This document shows positions 1 through 5,083 of a stretch of 5,137 nucleotides of DNA, piece by piece. Position 1 is the first letter of the stretch. Every line of letters begins with the position of its first letter. Origin of the DNA: an uncultured Clostridia bacterium (lineage in GTDB: Bacteria; Bacillota; Clostridia; Oscillospirales; CAG-382). Position numbers and translations under genes: made by a program. Under the pieces are notes generated by a model. The model searched no databases. It saw only the letters and a program-made list of their open reading frames with translations, and was not told the DNA's origin. Location: contig CAJOMW010000092.1 of the NCBI GenBank assembly GCA_905235695.1, positions 1 through 5,137 of the forward strand. The letters are read 5' to 3'.

Positions 1-13
1 TTTTTCATTATTA

Positions 14-38
14 TTATGATATACTGTTCATATCATAA
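14..38. promoter_or_regulatory. Perfect inverted repeat, probable LysR-type operator
   Basis: The arms TTATGATAT (14-22) and ATATCATAA (30-38) are perfectly complementary and separated by 7 nt (ACTGTTC). Dyad symmetry with AT-rich arms and short T-N11-A-type spacing, placed just upstream of a LysR-type gene, is the classic layout of an LTTR recognition site. The repeat covers the spacer and -10 of a leftward promoter, so binding could control a divergent gene beyond the left edge as well as the regulator itself. The inverted repeat is seen directly; the binding protein is inferred. Confidence 0.7.
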
Positions 39-44
39 AGTCAA
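16..44 (-). promoter_or_regulatory. Leftward sigma-A-type promoter for an unseen divergent gene
   Basis: On the - strand, TTGACT (44-39, 5 of 6 to consensus) and TATCAT (21-16, 5 of 6) are separated by exactly 17 nt. Transcription would start near position 9 and run off the left edge, so the target gene lies outside the window. The inverted repeat at 14-38 overlaps the spacer and -10. A regulator transcribed divergently from its target is the usual LysR-family arrangement. Confidence 0.55.
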
Positions 45-54
45 ATTATATATT
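27..54 (+). promoter_or_regulatory. Weak candidate promoter for the LysR-type gene
   Basis: TTCATA (27-32, 4 of 6 as a -35) and TATATT (49-54, 5 of 6 as a -10) are 16 nt apart. They would give a start near 61 and a leader of about 35 nt. The -35 falls in the right arm of the inverted repeat, which would allow autoregulation. A perfect TATAAT lies at 78-83, but it would place the start at about 90 and cut off the ribosome binding site, so it is less likely for this gene. Confidence 0.3.
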
Positions 55-95
55 TTTTAGATTTGATAAATTTTTGTTATAATGAGGTGACAACA

Positions 96-995
96 ATGCT
101 CGATGCCAAGCTTGACACGCTGCTCGCAGTGTGCGAAAAAAACAATTTCACCCGTGCCGCCGAGGCGCTGAATTTAACTCAGCCGGCGGTAAGCCACCAC
201 ATAAGCCTTCTCGAGGACGAGCTGGGGGTAAAGATATTCAACCGCAGCAAGGGAGAGCTAAAGCTAACCGCCGAAGGGGAAATAGTGGTAAAGTACGCAA
301 AGCGCATAAGTGCTCTGTACGACAAGATGCTCGAGCAGATAAGCGACAGCGAAAAGCGTCTGACTCGTATTCGCGTAGGTATAACCCACACCGCTGAGAG
401 CAACATAATCGCAGAGGTGCTCGCAAAATACGGCAAAGAAAACAGCGGCGTAAGCATAACGATTATTACTGACACCATAAATAATCTTTATGATAGGCTG
501 TCAAATTATGAGCTGGATCTTGCGATCGTCGAGGGAAGGCTTAACGAGCCGGGCATAAATACACTGCTTCTCGACACCGACTATCTCGCCTGCGTCGTAT
601 CGAACAACAACCCTCTCGCAAAAAAGAGCATGGTGACCATCTCCGACATAAAGAAGGAAACGCTGATACTGAGGCTTCCGAGCTCCGGCACGAGAAACCT
701 TTTCGCCTCGCATCTTGAGAGCATCAACGAGTCGATAGACGACTTTAACGTCGCAATCGAAGTCGACAACATCGCAACCATAAAGGACCTCATAAGAAAG
801 GACATGGGAATATCCATTCTCGCCCGAAGCGCCTGCCTCGACGAGCTGAGAAAGGGCAAGATAACCGTTCTGCCCATCGAGAATTTCAGCATGGTGCGCG
901 AGACGAACATTCTGTATCACAGGGACTTTGCGCACGACGACGTACTCCAGTCGATAACCAAGATATACAAGGAAACAGCGAAAATGTACGGCTGA
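96..995 (+). CDS. LysR-type transcriptional regulator (CysL/CbbR-like)
   Basis: A DNA-binding transcription factor of 299 aa, the normal LTTR length. Residues 1-60 are the winged helix-turn-helix: FTRAAEALNLTQPAVSHHIS, then LLEDELGVKIFNR, which match the family signature. A linker helix (about 60-90) leads to the periplasmic-binding-protein-like effector domain (about 91-299), opening with RIRVGI. The SSGTR motif (196-200) is typical of the CysL/CbbR/YeiE-like branch, where effectors are often sulfur or carbon metabolites; the effector here is unknown. I chose the ATG at 96 because GAGGTGA (84-90) sits 5 nt upstream and the LysR fold begins there; the in-frame TTG at 63 would add 11 residues and put the ribosome binding site inside the gene. 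An inverted repeat and a divergent promoter lie upstream, so the primary target is probably the gene to the left. The same repeat half occurs before metY, hinting at sulfur control. Family assignment is firm; the subfamily is tentative. Confidence 0.95.
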   Translation: MLDAKLDTLLAVCEKNNFTRAAEALNLTQPAVSHHISLLEDELGVKIFNRSKGELKLTAEGEIVVKYAKRISALYDKMLEQISDSEKRLTRIRVGITHTAESNIIAEVLAKYGKENSGVSITIITDTINNLYDRLSNYELDLAIVEGRLNEPGINTLLLDTDYLACVVSNNNPLAKKSMVTISDIKKETLILRLPSSGTRNLFASHLESINESIDDFNVAIEVDNIATIKDLIRKDMGISILARSACLDELRKGKITVLPIENFSMVRETNILYHRDFAHDDVLQSITKIYKETAKMYG

Positions 996-1011
996 GCGCA
1001 CATATTTTTTT
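981..1011 (+). terminator. Possible intrinsic terminator overlapping the regulator stop codon
   Basis: ATGT (984-987) pairs with ACAT (1000-1003), and an inner CG pairs with CG (989-990 with 996-997), across one mismatch. A run of seven T follows at 1005-1011, and AAA (981-983) can extend the stem into it past a bulged A. The U-tract is good but the stem is short, so this is tentative. The longer hairpin at 1090-1143 is the alternative terminator. Confidence 0.3.
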
Positions 1012-1089
1012 CAAAAGAGCGGCTTCATGCAGAGCCGGGCAAGCTGCGCTGAAGCATATCCCTGTCGTTACACTCCTGATTTGACAAAT

Positions 1090-1143
1090 AAAATCCACTC
1101 CCGCCGGCGTTTGATTTGGAATTTTGCCGTGAGAGTGGATTTT
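1090..1143. terminator. Hairpin between convergent genes, probable bidirectional terminator
   Basis: AAAATCCACTC (1090-1100) is perfectly complementary to GAGTGGATTTT (1133-1143), giving an 11-bp stem. Inside the 32-nt interval, CGGC (1105-1108) can pair with GCCG (1126-1129), so the loop is partly structured. The stem lies between the ends of the LysR-type gene (+) and the CAP-domain gene (-). The A/T base of the stem gives short U-rich tails both ways (TTTTCTT on +, TTTTATTT on -), which fits a bidirectional terminator. The loop is longer than usual. Confidence 0.6.
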
Positions 1144-1180
1144 CTTATAGTGCTGTGTGTGAAATAATTATTTTATTAAA

Positions 1181-2092
1181 TCAATAAGTAAACATCTGTG
1201 ACCAGTAAATGGTTCCGCCGCTTGTGAATACGCCGACGCCGAGCTTTGTGAAGGACGGGTTCATTATGTTTGCCCTGTGTCCTTCGGAGTTCATCCACGC
1301 CGTCATTACCTCGCTTGCGGAGCGCTGACCGTACGCTATGTTCTCGCCTGCGCCCCGGTAGCTTATGCCGAGGTCGGACAGTACCGTAAAGCAGCTTCTT
1401 CCGTCAGGTCTCGTGTGAGAGAACAGGCTCTTTGTCTCCTTTGCACGTATGTCGGCCGCATTGCAGAGTGCCGAATCGAGCGCAACGGATGCAAGTCCGC
1501 TCTGGTTTCTGTACTGGTTTACAAGGCGGAGCACCTCGTTTACGGATGAATTTGAGCTCTGATTCGCAGCGGTATTTTCAGAGGGCTTCTGTTCGGGCTG
1601 TGCAGGCTGCTGTTCCGCCGGCTTTTGCTGTTCGGGGACGATTATCTCGGGCTCTTCGGGCTTTTCCTCGGGCTTTTGCTCCGGAAGCTCGGTCGGCTCC
1701 TCCTCGGAAGGCTCGTAGGCAGGAGCGTCGGGAATTATAGTCTCGACGTCCGAAAATCCGGGGATCTTTATCAGCTCGTTAAGGCTGAGCGAGCCGCCGC
1801 GGGAAATGCTGCTTATCAGCTCGTTTATAATGTCGTCATAGGTAACGCCGGAGGTGTTTGCCTTGCCGGAGCCGGAAAAGCAGTTGTTTCCGATGAAGCC
1901 TGCGACCTTTGCGGCAGGGCAGTCGGAGGAGGAAACTATCTTGTTGAGAAGATCCTCCGCATTATTTGATTTCACACAGTCGATGATGTCAGAAACAGAA
2001 ATTTTTTGTTCCCGTACACAGGCAGCGCTTACAGTAAGAGGCATAACCGCGATGGCACAGGAAGCGATGACAGCTATTAGCTTTTTCATCAT
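1181..2092 (-). CDS. Secreted CAP/SCP-domain (YkwD-like) protein
   Basis: A predicted extracellular protein of 303 aa. MMKK followed by a hydrophobic stretch and VSA forms a signal peptide, likely cut after A23 or A24. Residues 24-120 are an unrecognised N-terminal region with four cysteines (C25, C39, C58, C71). Residues about 121-182 are a Pro/Glu/Gln-rich linker suited to spanning the cell wall. Residues about 183-303 are the CAP domain: NEVLRLVNQYR, SHTRPDG (H226), GENIAYG (E250), then WMNSEGHRANIMNPSFTKLGVG (H272) and a terminal YWSQMF. H226, E250 and H272 correspond to the conserved CAP cavity residues. Bacterial CAP proteins of this type are common in sporeforming Firmicutes, but their biochemical role is mostly unknown. 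The start at 2092 is chosen because AAAGGAGAG (2104-2096) precedes the paired ATG ATG (2092-2087) and the signal peptide begins there; the in-frame extension to 2251 would run through the promoter. C25 directly after the signal peptide could suggest a lipoprotein, but S22 at -3 is a poor lipobox. Confidence 0.93.
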   Translation of the reverse strand: MMKKLIAVIASCAIAVMPLTVSAACVREQKISVSDIIDCVKSNNAEDLLNKIVSSSDCPAAKVAGFIGNNCFSGSGKANTSGVTYDDIINELISSISRGGSLSLNELIKIPGFSDVETIIPDAPAYEPSEEEPTELPEQKPEEKPEEPEIIVPEQQKPAEQQPAQPEQKPSENTAANQSSNSSVNEVLRLVNQYRNQSGLASVALDSALCNAADIRAKETKSLFSHTRPDGRSCFTVLSDLGISYRGAGENIAYGQRSASEVMTAWMNSEGHRANIMNPSFTKLGVGVFTSGGTIYWSQMFTY

Positions 2093-2113
2093 TATCTCTC
2101 CTTTCTGAAAACA

Positions 2114-2142
2114 ATTATACTCGCTTCCAGAAGCGATATCAA
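2114..2142 (-). promoter_or_regulatory. Near-consensus promoter of the CAP-domain gene
   Basis: On the - strand, TTGATA (2142-2137, 5 of 6) and a perfect TATAAT (2119-2114) are separated by exactly 17 nt. Transcription should begin near 2107, only a few bases before the ribosome binding site (2104-2096), giving a leader of about 15 nt. Such a strong core promoter with no room for leader control suggests that regulation happens at the promoter DNA. Confidence 0.75.
2121..2136. promoter_or_regulatory. Palindrome filling the CAP promoter spacer, candidate operator
   Basis: TCGCTTC (2121-2127) and GAAGCGA (2130-2136) are perfect inverted repeats around a 2-nt centre (CA). They occupy 16 of the 17 bases between the -35 and -10. 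A dimeric regulator bound here would either block RNA polymerase or, as MerR-type activators do, reshape the spacer. I do not recognise the site as LexA, CIRCE, Fur or a CcpA cre site. Function is inferred from symmetry and position only. Confidence 0.5.
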
Positions 2143-2199
2143 TGTAAAGATATACCCATAAGAGGAACTGTTTTGAGCTTCTTCCAAATACATAAAGAA

Positions 2200-2234
2200 A
2201 AACCGCCACACTTTTCCAAAAAGCATGGCGGTTT
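2200..2234 (-). terminator. Intrinsic terminator of the miniprotein transcript
   Basis: AAACCGCCA (2200-2208) pairs perfectly with TGGCGGTTT (2226-2234), a 9-bp GC-centred stem with a 17-nt loop. Reading the - strand, the stem runs directly into TTTTTCTTT, a good U-tract, so it should end transcription coming from the miniprotein gene before the CAP promoter. On the + strand a six-T run at 2239-2244 also follows, so it may work both ways, although no + strand gene ends here. Confidence 0.7.
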
Positions 2235-2294
2235 GCACTTTTTTGCATCAAAACCTAAAGATTTCCTTACGTTTTCAATGCACGGCTATGTTAA

Positions 2295-2387
2295 TCAGCC
2301 GCATAAGCAACAGAGTACGATGACTGCAACAAGTATTATAAGCCAAATGTTGTTGTCGTCAAAAGCATTTCCCAAGCAGTTTGACAT
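2295..2387 (-). CDS. Small cysteine-rich single-pass membrane protein (30 aa)
   Basis: An ORF of 30 codons plus TGA stop. AAGGAGGAG (2401-2393) is close to a perfect ribosome binding site, 7 nt from GGAGG to the ATG. The protein begins MSNCLGNAFDDNN, a short polar acidic segment with one cysteine (C4). A hydrophobic helix follows (about 14-25, IWLIILVAVIVL), and it ends in the cysteine cluster CCLCG (26-30). It is likely a membrane miniprotein with its cysteines near one membrane face; metal binding or thiol chemistry is possible but unproven. Similar tiny proteins with an N-terminal Cys, a hydrophobic core and a Cys-rich tail occur, from memory, as hypothetical proteins in gut Clostridia. 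A terminator follows at 2200-2234 and a candidate promoter precedes at 2442-2472, so it appears to be its own transcription unit. No function can be assigned. Confidence 0.72.
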   Translation of the reverse strand: MSNCLGNAFDDNNIWLIILVAVIVLCCLCG

Positions 2388-2441
2388 GGAAGCTCCTCCT
2401 TACCCTTGATTTTGGCGACTCTATTTCTCGTCACCTGTTGT

Positions 2442-2472
2442 ATTGTATGCCACCGTGTAAAAATTGTTACAA
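2442..2472 (-). promoter_or_regulatory. Candidate promoter of the miniprotein gene
   Basis: On the - strand, TACAAT (2447-2442, 5 of 6 as a -10) is preceded by GTAACA (4 of 6) at 17-nt spacing or by TTGTAA at 19 nt. Transcription would start near 2435, leaving a leader of roughly 48 nt before the ATG at 2387. It overlaps, in mirror image, the candidate promoter of the divergent ATPase gene. Confidence 0.4.
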
Positions 2473-2473
2473 T
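2443..2473 (+). promoter_or_regulatory. Candidate promoter of the P-loop ATPase gene
   Basis: TACAAT (2468-2473, 5 of 6) is the best -10 before the ATPase gene. It lies inside the short palindrome ATTGT-T-ACAAT (2463-2473). The only -35 match is weak (TTGTAT at 2443-2448, 19-nt spacing). It predicts a start near 2480 and a leader of about 88 nt. CATAAT at 2519-2524 is an alternative -10, without a good -35. Confidence 0.3.
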
Positions 2474-2478
2474 AATAG

Positions 2479-2563
2479 CCGTTCCCTGCCCTTTCACCAT
2501 TTTTTTAAAAGAGCATAACATAATAGTAGTAAATTCGCAAAGCAAACCATTTGAAAGGGACGG
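2479..2563 (+). promoter_or_regulatory. Leader able to sequester the ATPase ribosome binding site
   Basis: TGAAAGGG (2552-2559), which contains the ribosome binding site AAAGGGA (2554-2560), is perfectly complementary to CCCTTTCA (2489-2496). In a competing fold, AGGGACGG (2556-2563) pairs with CCGTTCCCT (2479-2487) with one bulged T. Either helix would hide the ribosome binding site in the mRNA. It needs a transcript that starts at or before 2479. The complementarity is seen directly; a regulatory role is inferred. Confidence 0.35.
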
Positions 2564-2567
2564 TATC

Positions 2568-3683
2568 ATGCAACAAAAACCGTATTTGGACGAAATAAAC
2601 GATCTCAAAAACACATCGCGCCACTATTTTGCCGCCGCAAACACATACAAGGGCTTCAGGAGCTTTTTCGACGGCATATTCGACAGCCGGCACCTTGACA
2701 GAGTATATATTCTCAAGGGCGGACCGGGGGTAGGAAAGAGCACGCTTATGAAAAAGGCGGCTCTTTCCGCCGAAAAGAAGGGGTTTTCTCCCATACAGTA
2801 TCACTGCTCGTCGGATCCGAAGTCTCTCGACGGAGTTCTCATCGAAGAGCTCGGGACGGCGATCATCGACGGCACCGCTCCGCACACGGTAGATCCGTAC
2901 TTTGCCGGGGCAAAGGAGGTTATAGTAAATCTCGGAGAGGCGTGGGACTTAGCGGCTCTGAGAAAAAAGAGCGGAGAAATAGTAGACATAAGCGAAAAGA
3001 AGTCAGACTGCTACAGGACGGCGTACAGAATGCTCTCTGCGGCTAAGAGCGCAGACGACGAGCTGAGCGACATGGGCAGAGAATGTTCCGACCTTGAGAA
3101 GCTGCACTTTGCCGCCGGACGCTTTGCCTCAAAGCACCTCAAGGGCGCTCCGACGGGGCAGAAAAAGCAAATAGTGACCGACGCAATATCGTGCGACGGA
3201 AGAGTCAGACTGTTCACGCCCGAAAAATTCTCGGAGACGCTTTACTTTGTAAAGAACGTCAAAAACACGGCGAGCCTGTTCTTTGAAGAGCTCATGGCAA
3301 TCGCCGCAAAGCAGGAGGCACAGGTCTGCGTCGGAATAACTCCGCTCGATCCCGAAAGGATAAACTGTCTGTACTTCCCCGAAATATCTCTGTGCGTAAG
3401 TCTTTACGACGACGATTTCTGCAAATCTCTCGAAGCAAGCGGACGAAGCTACAAGGTAATAAACACCGGGCGCTTTTTCGACTCGCAGGCATACCGTGCC
3501 CGCAGGCAGAAATACCGCTTTACGGAAAAATGCCGCGATGCGCTCATGGACGAGGCAGTAAAGTCGCTCGAAAAGGCAGGCGAATACCACGCCTCGCTCG
3601 AAGAGATATACGGCAGGGCGACCGACTACAAGAAGGTCTCTCAGATAGGAAATCAGGTCATAAGCGAGCTTAAACTCAGATAA
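2568..3683 (+). CDS. P-loop NTPase, PRK06851-like, with a degenerate second P-loop
   Basis: A predicted cytoplasmic ATP-binding protein of 371 aa. RHYFAAANTYKGFRSFFDGI (18-37) leads to the Walker A loop ILKGGPGVGKST (48-59), then HCSSDPKSLDGV (79-90) and DGTAPHTVDP (101-110). This series is characteristic of a two-domain Clostridia/Bacilli ATPase family that I know as PRK06851, whose function is uncharacterised. A charged helical segment spans about 120-190. The second half restarts with RVRLFTPEKFSETLYFVKNV (212-231), but where family members carry a second GxPGTGKST loop this protein has NVKNTASLF (230-238), with no Gly-Lys-Ser/Thr; it is probably a single-site NTPase. I chose the ATG at 2568 because AAAGGGA lies 7 nt upstream and the family homology starts close by. 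The in-frame TTG at 2406 would add 54 residues crossing the divergent promoter region. It is divergent from the miniprotein and has no operon partner. Confidence 0.85.
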   Translation: MQQKPYLDEINDLKNTSRHYFAAANTYKGFRSFFDGIFDSRHLDRVYILKGGPGVGKSTLMKKAALSAEKKGFSPIQYHCSSDPKSLDGVLIEELGTAIIDGTAPHTVDPYFAGAKEVIVNLGEAWDLAALRKKSGEIVDISEKKSDCYRTAYRMLSAAKSADDELSDMGRECSDLEKLHFAAGRFASKHLKGAPTGQKKQIVTDAISCDGRVRLFTPEKFSETLYFVKNVKNTASLFFEELMAIAAKQEAQVCVGITPLDPERINCLYFPEISLCVSLYDDDFCKSLEASGRSYKVINTGRFFDSQAYRARRQKYRFTEKCRDALMDEAVKSLEKAGEYHASLEEIYGRATDYKKVSQIGNQVISELKLR

Positions 3684-3687
3684 ATAA

Positions 3688-3714
3688 AGAAGTCCGTCGC
3701 CGAGACGGACTTCT
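3688..3714. terminator. Perfect hairpin between convergent genes, bidirectional terminator
   Basis: AGAAGTCCGTC (3688-3698) pairs perfectly with GACGGACTTCT (3704-3714), an 11-bp stem with a 5-nt loop (GCCGA), beginning 4 nt after the ATPase stop codon. The flanks are A/T-rich but lack a long T run: CTTATA follows on +, and TTATTTATC follows on -. It most likely ends the ATPase transcript and may also stop read-through from metY. Confidence 0.7.
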
Positions 3715-3731
3715 CTTATACAATCAAAATT

Positions 3732-3754
3732 TTTCTGTTTTCGAACCACAGAAA
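3732..3754 (-). terminator. Candidate terminator downstream of metY
   Basis: TTTCTGT (3732-3738) pairs with ACAGAAA (3748-3754), a 7-bp stem with a 9-nt loop. Reading the - strand, the stem is followed by AATTTTGATT, a modest U-tract. It lies 27 nt after the metY stop codon. The stem is AT-rich, so it is weak by itself; the stronger hairpin at 3688-3714 lies just beyond it. Confidence 0.4.
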
Positions 3755-3781
3755 GAGCTTACGGCTGTGAGAGGTTATTCC

Positions 3782-5059
3782 TCATTTTATCGTCTTGAGA
3801 GCCTGTTCGATATCGGCGATAATGTCATCGGCGTTCTCTATGCCCACCGAAAGTCTGAGAAGATCCGGCTCTATTCCGCCCTCCCTCATCTGCTCGTCGG
3901 TGAGCTGACGGTGAGTGGTGCTTGCCGGATGAAGCACGCAGGTTCTCGCATCGGCAACGTGTGTTACTATTGCCGCCAGCTTCAGGCTGTCCATAAACCT
4001 TGTCGCCGCCTGTCTTCCGCCCCTGACGCCGAACGATATGACTCCGCACGTGCCGCAGGGCATATACTTCATTGCCCTGTCATAATATTTATCGCCTTCA
4101 AGCGACGGATACGTGATGTAAGCGACATCCGGGCTGTCCTTCAGGTACTTTGCCACCGCAAGAGCGTTTTTGCAGTGCTTTTCCATTCTGAGAGCAAGCG
4201 TTTCGAGCCCTATGTTTATGAGAAAGGCGTTGTGCGGAGACTGTATCGAGCCGAGGTCGCGCATGAGCTGTGCCGTTGCCTTTACTATATACGCGCCCTT
4301 GCCGAATTTTTCCGTATAGGTTATGCCGTGATACGAGTCGTCGGGTGTGGTAAGTCCGGGGAACTTGTCCGCGTACTTGTTCCAGTCAAAATTTCCGCTG
4401 TCTACTATGCAGCCGCCGATCGTTGCGGCGTGTCCGTCCATGTATTTTGTGGTGGAGTGGGTGACTATATCCACGCCGTACTCAAACGGGCGGCAGTTTA
4501 TAGGCGTGGGGAACGTGTTGTCAACTATGAGCGGAACGCCGTGTTCGTGTGCGACGTCGGCAAACAGCTCAAAGTCGAGGACGCAGAGAGACGGATTTGA
4601 TATGCTCTCGGCAAAGACCGCCTTGGTATTCGGGCGGAACGCCGCCTCCAGCTCTTCACGGGATGCGTCGGGGCTGACGAAGGTGAAGTCTATGCCGAGC
4701 TTTTTCATGGTGACGGAAAAGAGGTTATAAGTGCCGCCGTATATTGCGGAGGACGAGACGACGTGATCGCCTGCCTTGCAGACGTTGAAAACGGCGTAGA
4801 AGTTTGCCGCCTGTCCCGAGGATGTCAGCATTGCCGCCACTCCCCCTTCGAGGTCGGCTATCTTTGCGGCGACGGTGTCGCAGGTGGGGTTCTGAAGTCT
4901 TGAGTAGAAATATCCGTTTTCCTCAAGGTCGAAAAGCCTTCCCATCTGCTCGCTTGATTCGTATAAAAAAGTGGTGCTCTGGACGATAGGCAGTATCCTC
5001 GGCTCGCCGTTCTTCGGACGATATCCGGACTGCACGCATTTTGTTTCGATGTGACTCAT
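3782..5059 (-). CDS. metY: O-acetyl-L-homoserine sulfhydrylase (PLP-dependent)
   Basis: This cytoplasmic Cys/Met-metabolism PLP enzyme combines O-acetylhomoserine with sulfide (or methanethiol) to give homocysteine (or methionine) and acetate. The 425-aa length is typical of MetY and longer than the roughly 380-400 aa of MetB/MetC. Visible motifs are PIVQSTTFLYES (24-35), YSRLQNPT (52-59, whose arginine contacts the PLP phosphate of the partner subunit), LTSSGQAA (78-85), SAIYGGTYNLF (104-114), LIVDNTFPTP (177-186, PLP-ring Asp180), HSTTKYMDGH (201-210, Schiff-base Lys205), SPHNAF (274-279) and LLRLSVGIE (400-408, substrate-carboxylate Arg402). The ATG at 5059 is preceded by AAGGGG (5075-5070), about 10 nt away, slightly long. 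No S-box or T-box can be judged, because only 78 nt lie upstream. The 9-mer that forms the arms of the repeat before the LysR-type gene also lies just upstream, suggesting shared control. MetY against another gamma-class homologue is settled mainly by length and overall resemblance. Confidence 0.93.
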   Translation of the reverse strand: MSHIETKCVQSGYRPKNGEPRILPIVQSTTFLYESSEQMGRLFDLEENGYFYSRLQNPTCDTVAAKIADLEGGVAAMLTSSGQAANFYAVFNVCKAGDHVVSSSAIYGGTYNLFSVTMKKLGIDFTFVSPDASREELEAAFRPNTKAVFAESISNPSLCVLDFELFADVAHEHGVPLIVDNTFPTPINCRPFEYGVDIVTHSTTKYMDGHAATIGGCIVDSGNFDWNKYADKFPGLTTPDDSYHGITYTEKFGKGAYIVKATAQLMRDLGSIQSPHNAFLINIGLETLALRMEKHCKNALAVAKYLKDSPDVAYITYPSLEGDKYYDRAMKYMPCGTCGVISFGVRGGRQAATRFMDSLKLAAIVTHVADARTCVLHPASTTHRQLTDEQMREGGIEPDLLRLSVGIENADDIIADIEQALKTIK

Positions 5060-5083
5060 GTTGTTTTATCCCCTTGGTGGTTT

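Noticed and set aside
6..8. Leftward ATG as the start of a divergent gene
   Set aside because: It has no ribosome binding site and lies almost at the predicted transcription start, so it would need a leaderless message; only two codons are visible.
63..83. TTGATA (63-68) with TATAAT (78-83) as a promoter for the LysR-type gene
   Set aside because: The spacer is only 9 nt. Using TATAAT with another -35 would start the RNA at about 90, downstream of most of the ribosome binding site.
1686..1728. Repetitive-looking GGCTC/GGGCTTTTC stretch near 1640-1730 as a DNA repeat array
   Set aside because: It is explained by the Pro/Glu/Gln-rich linker codons of the CAP protein read on the - strand; the units are irregular.
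2093..2251. 53-residue N-terminal extension of the CAP protein
   Set aside because: It would read through the near-consensus promoter and the ribosome binding site, and would bury the signal peptide.
2406..2567. 54-residue N-terminal extension of the ATPase from a TTG at 2406
   Set aside because: No ribosome binding site precedes the TTG. The extension crosses the divergent promoter region and has no resemblance to the family N-terminus.
3129..3749. 206-codon open frame on the - strand across the ATPase gene
   Set aside because: It is antisense to the P-loop protein, starts beyond the intergenic hairpin without a ribosome binding site, and has no recognisable domain.
3767..4600. 277-codon open frame on the + strand inside metY
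   Set aside because: It is antisense to a firmly identified PLP enzyme with all active-site motifs, has no ribosome binding site, and its composition (runs of Val/Arg/Cys/Tyr) is that of a shadow frame.
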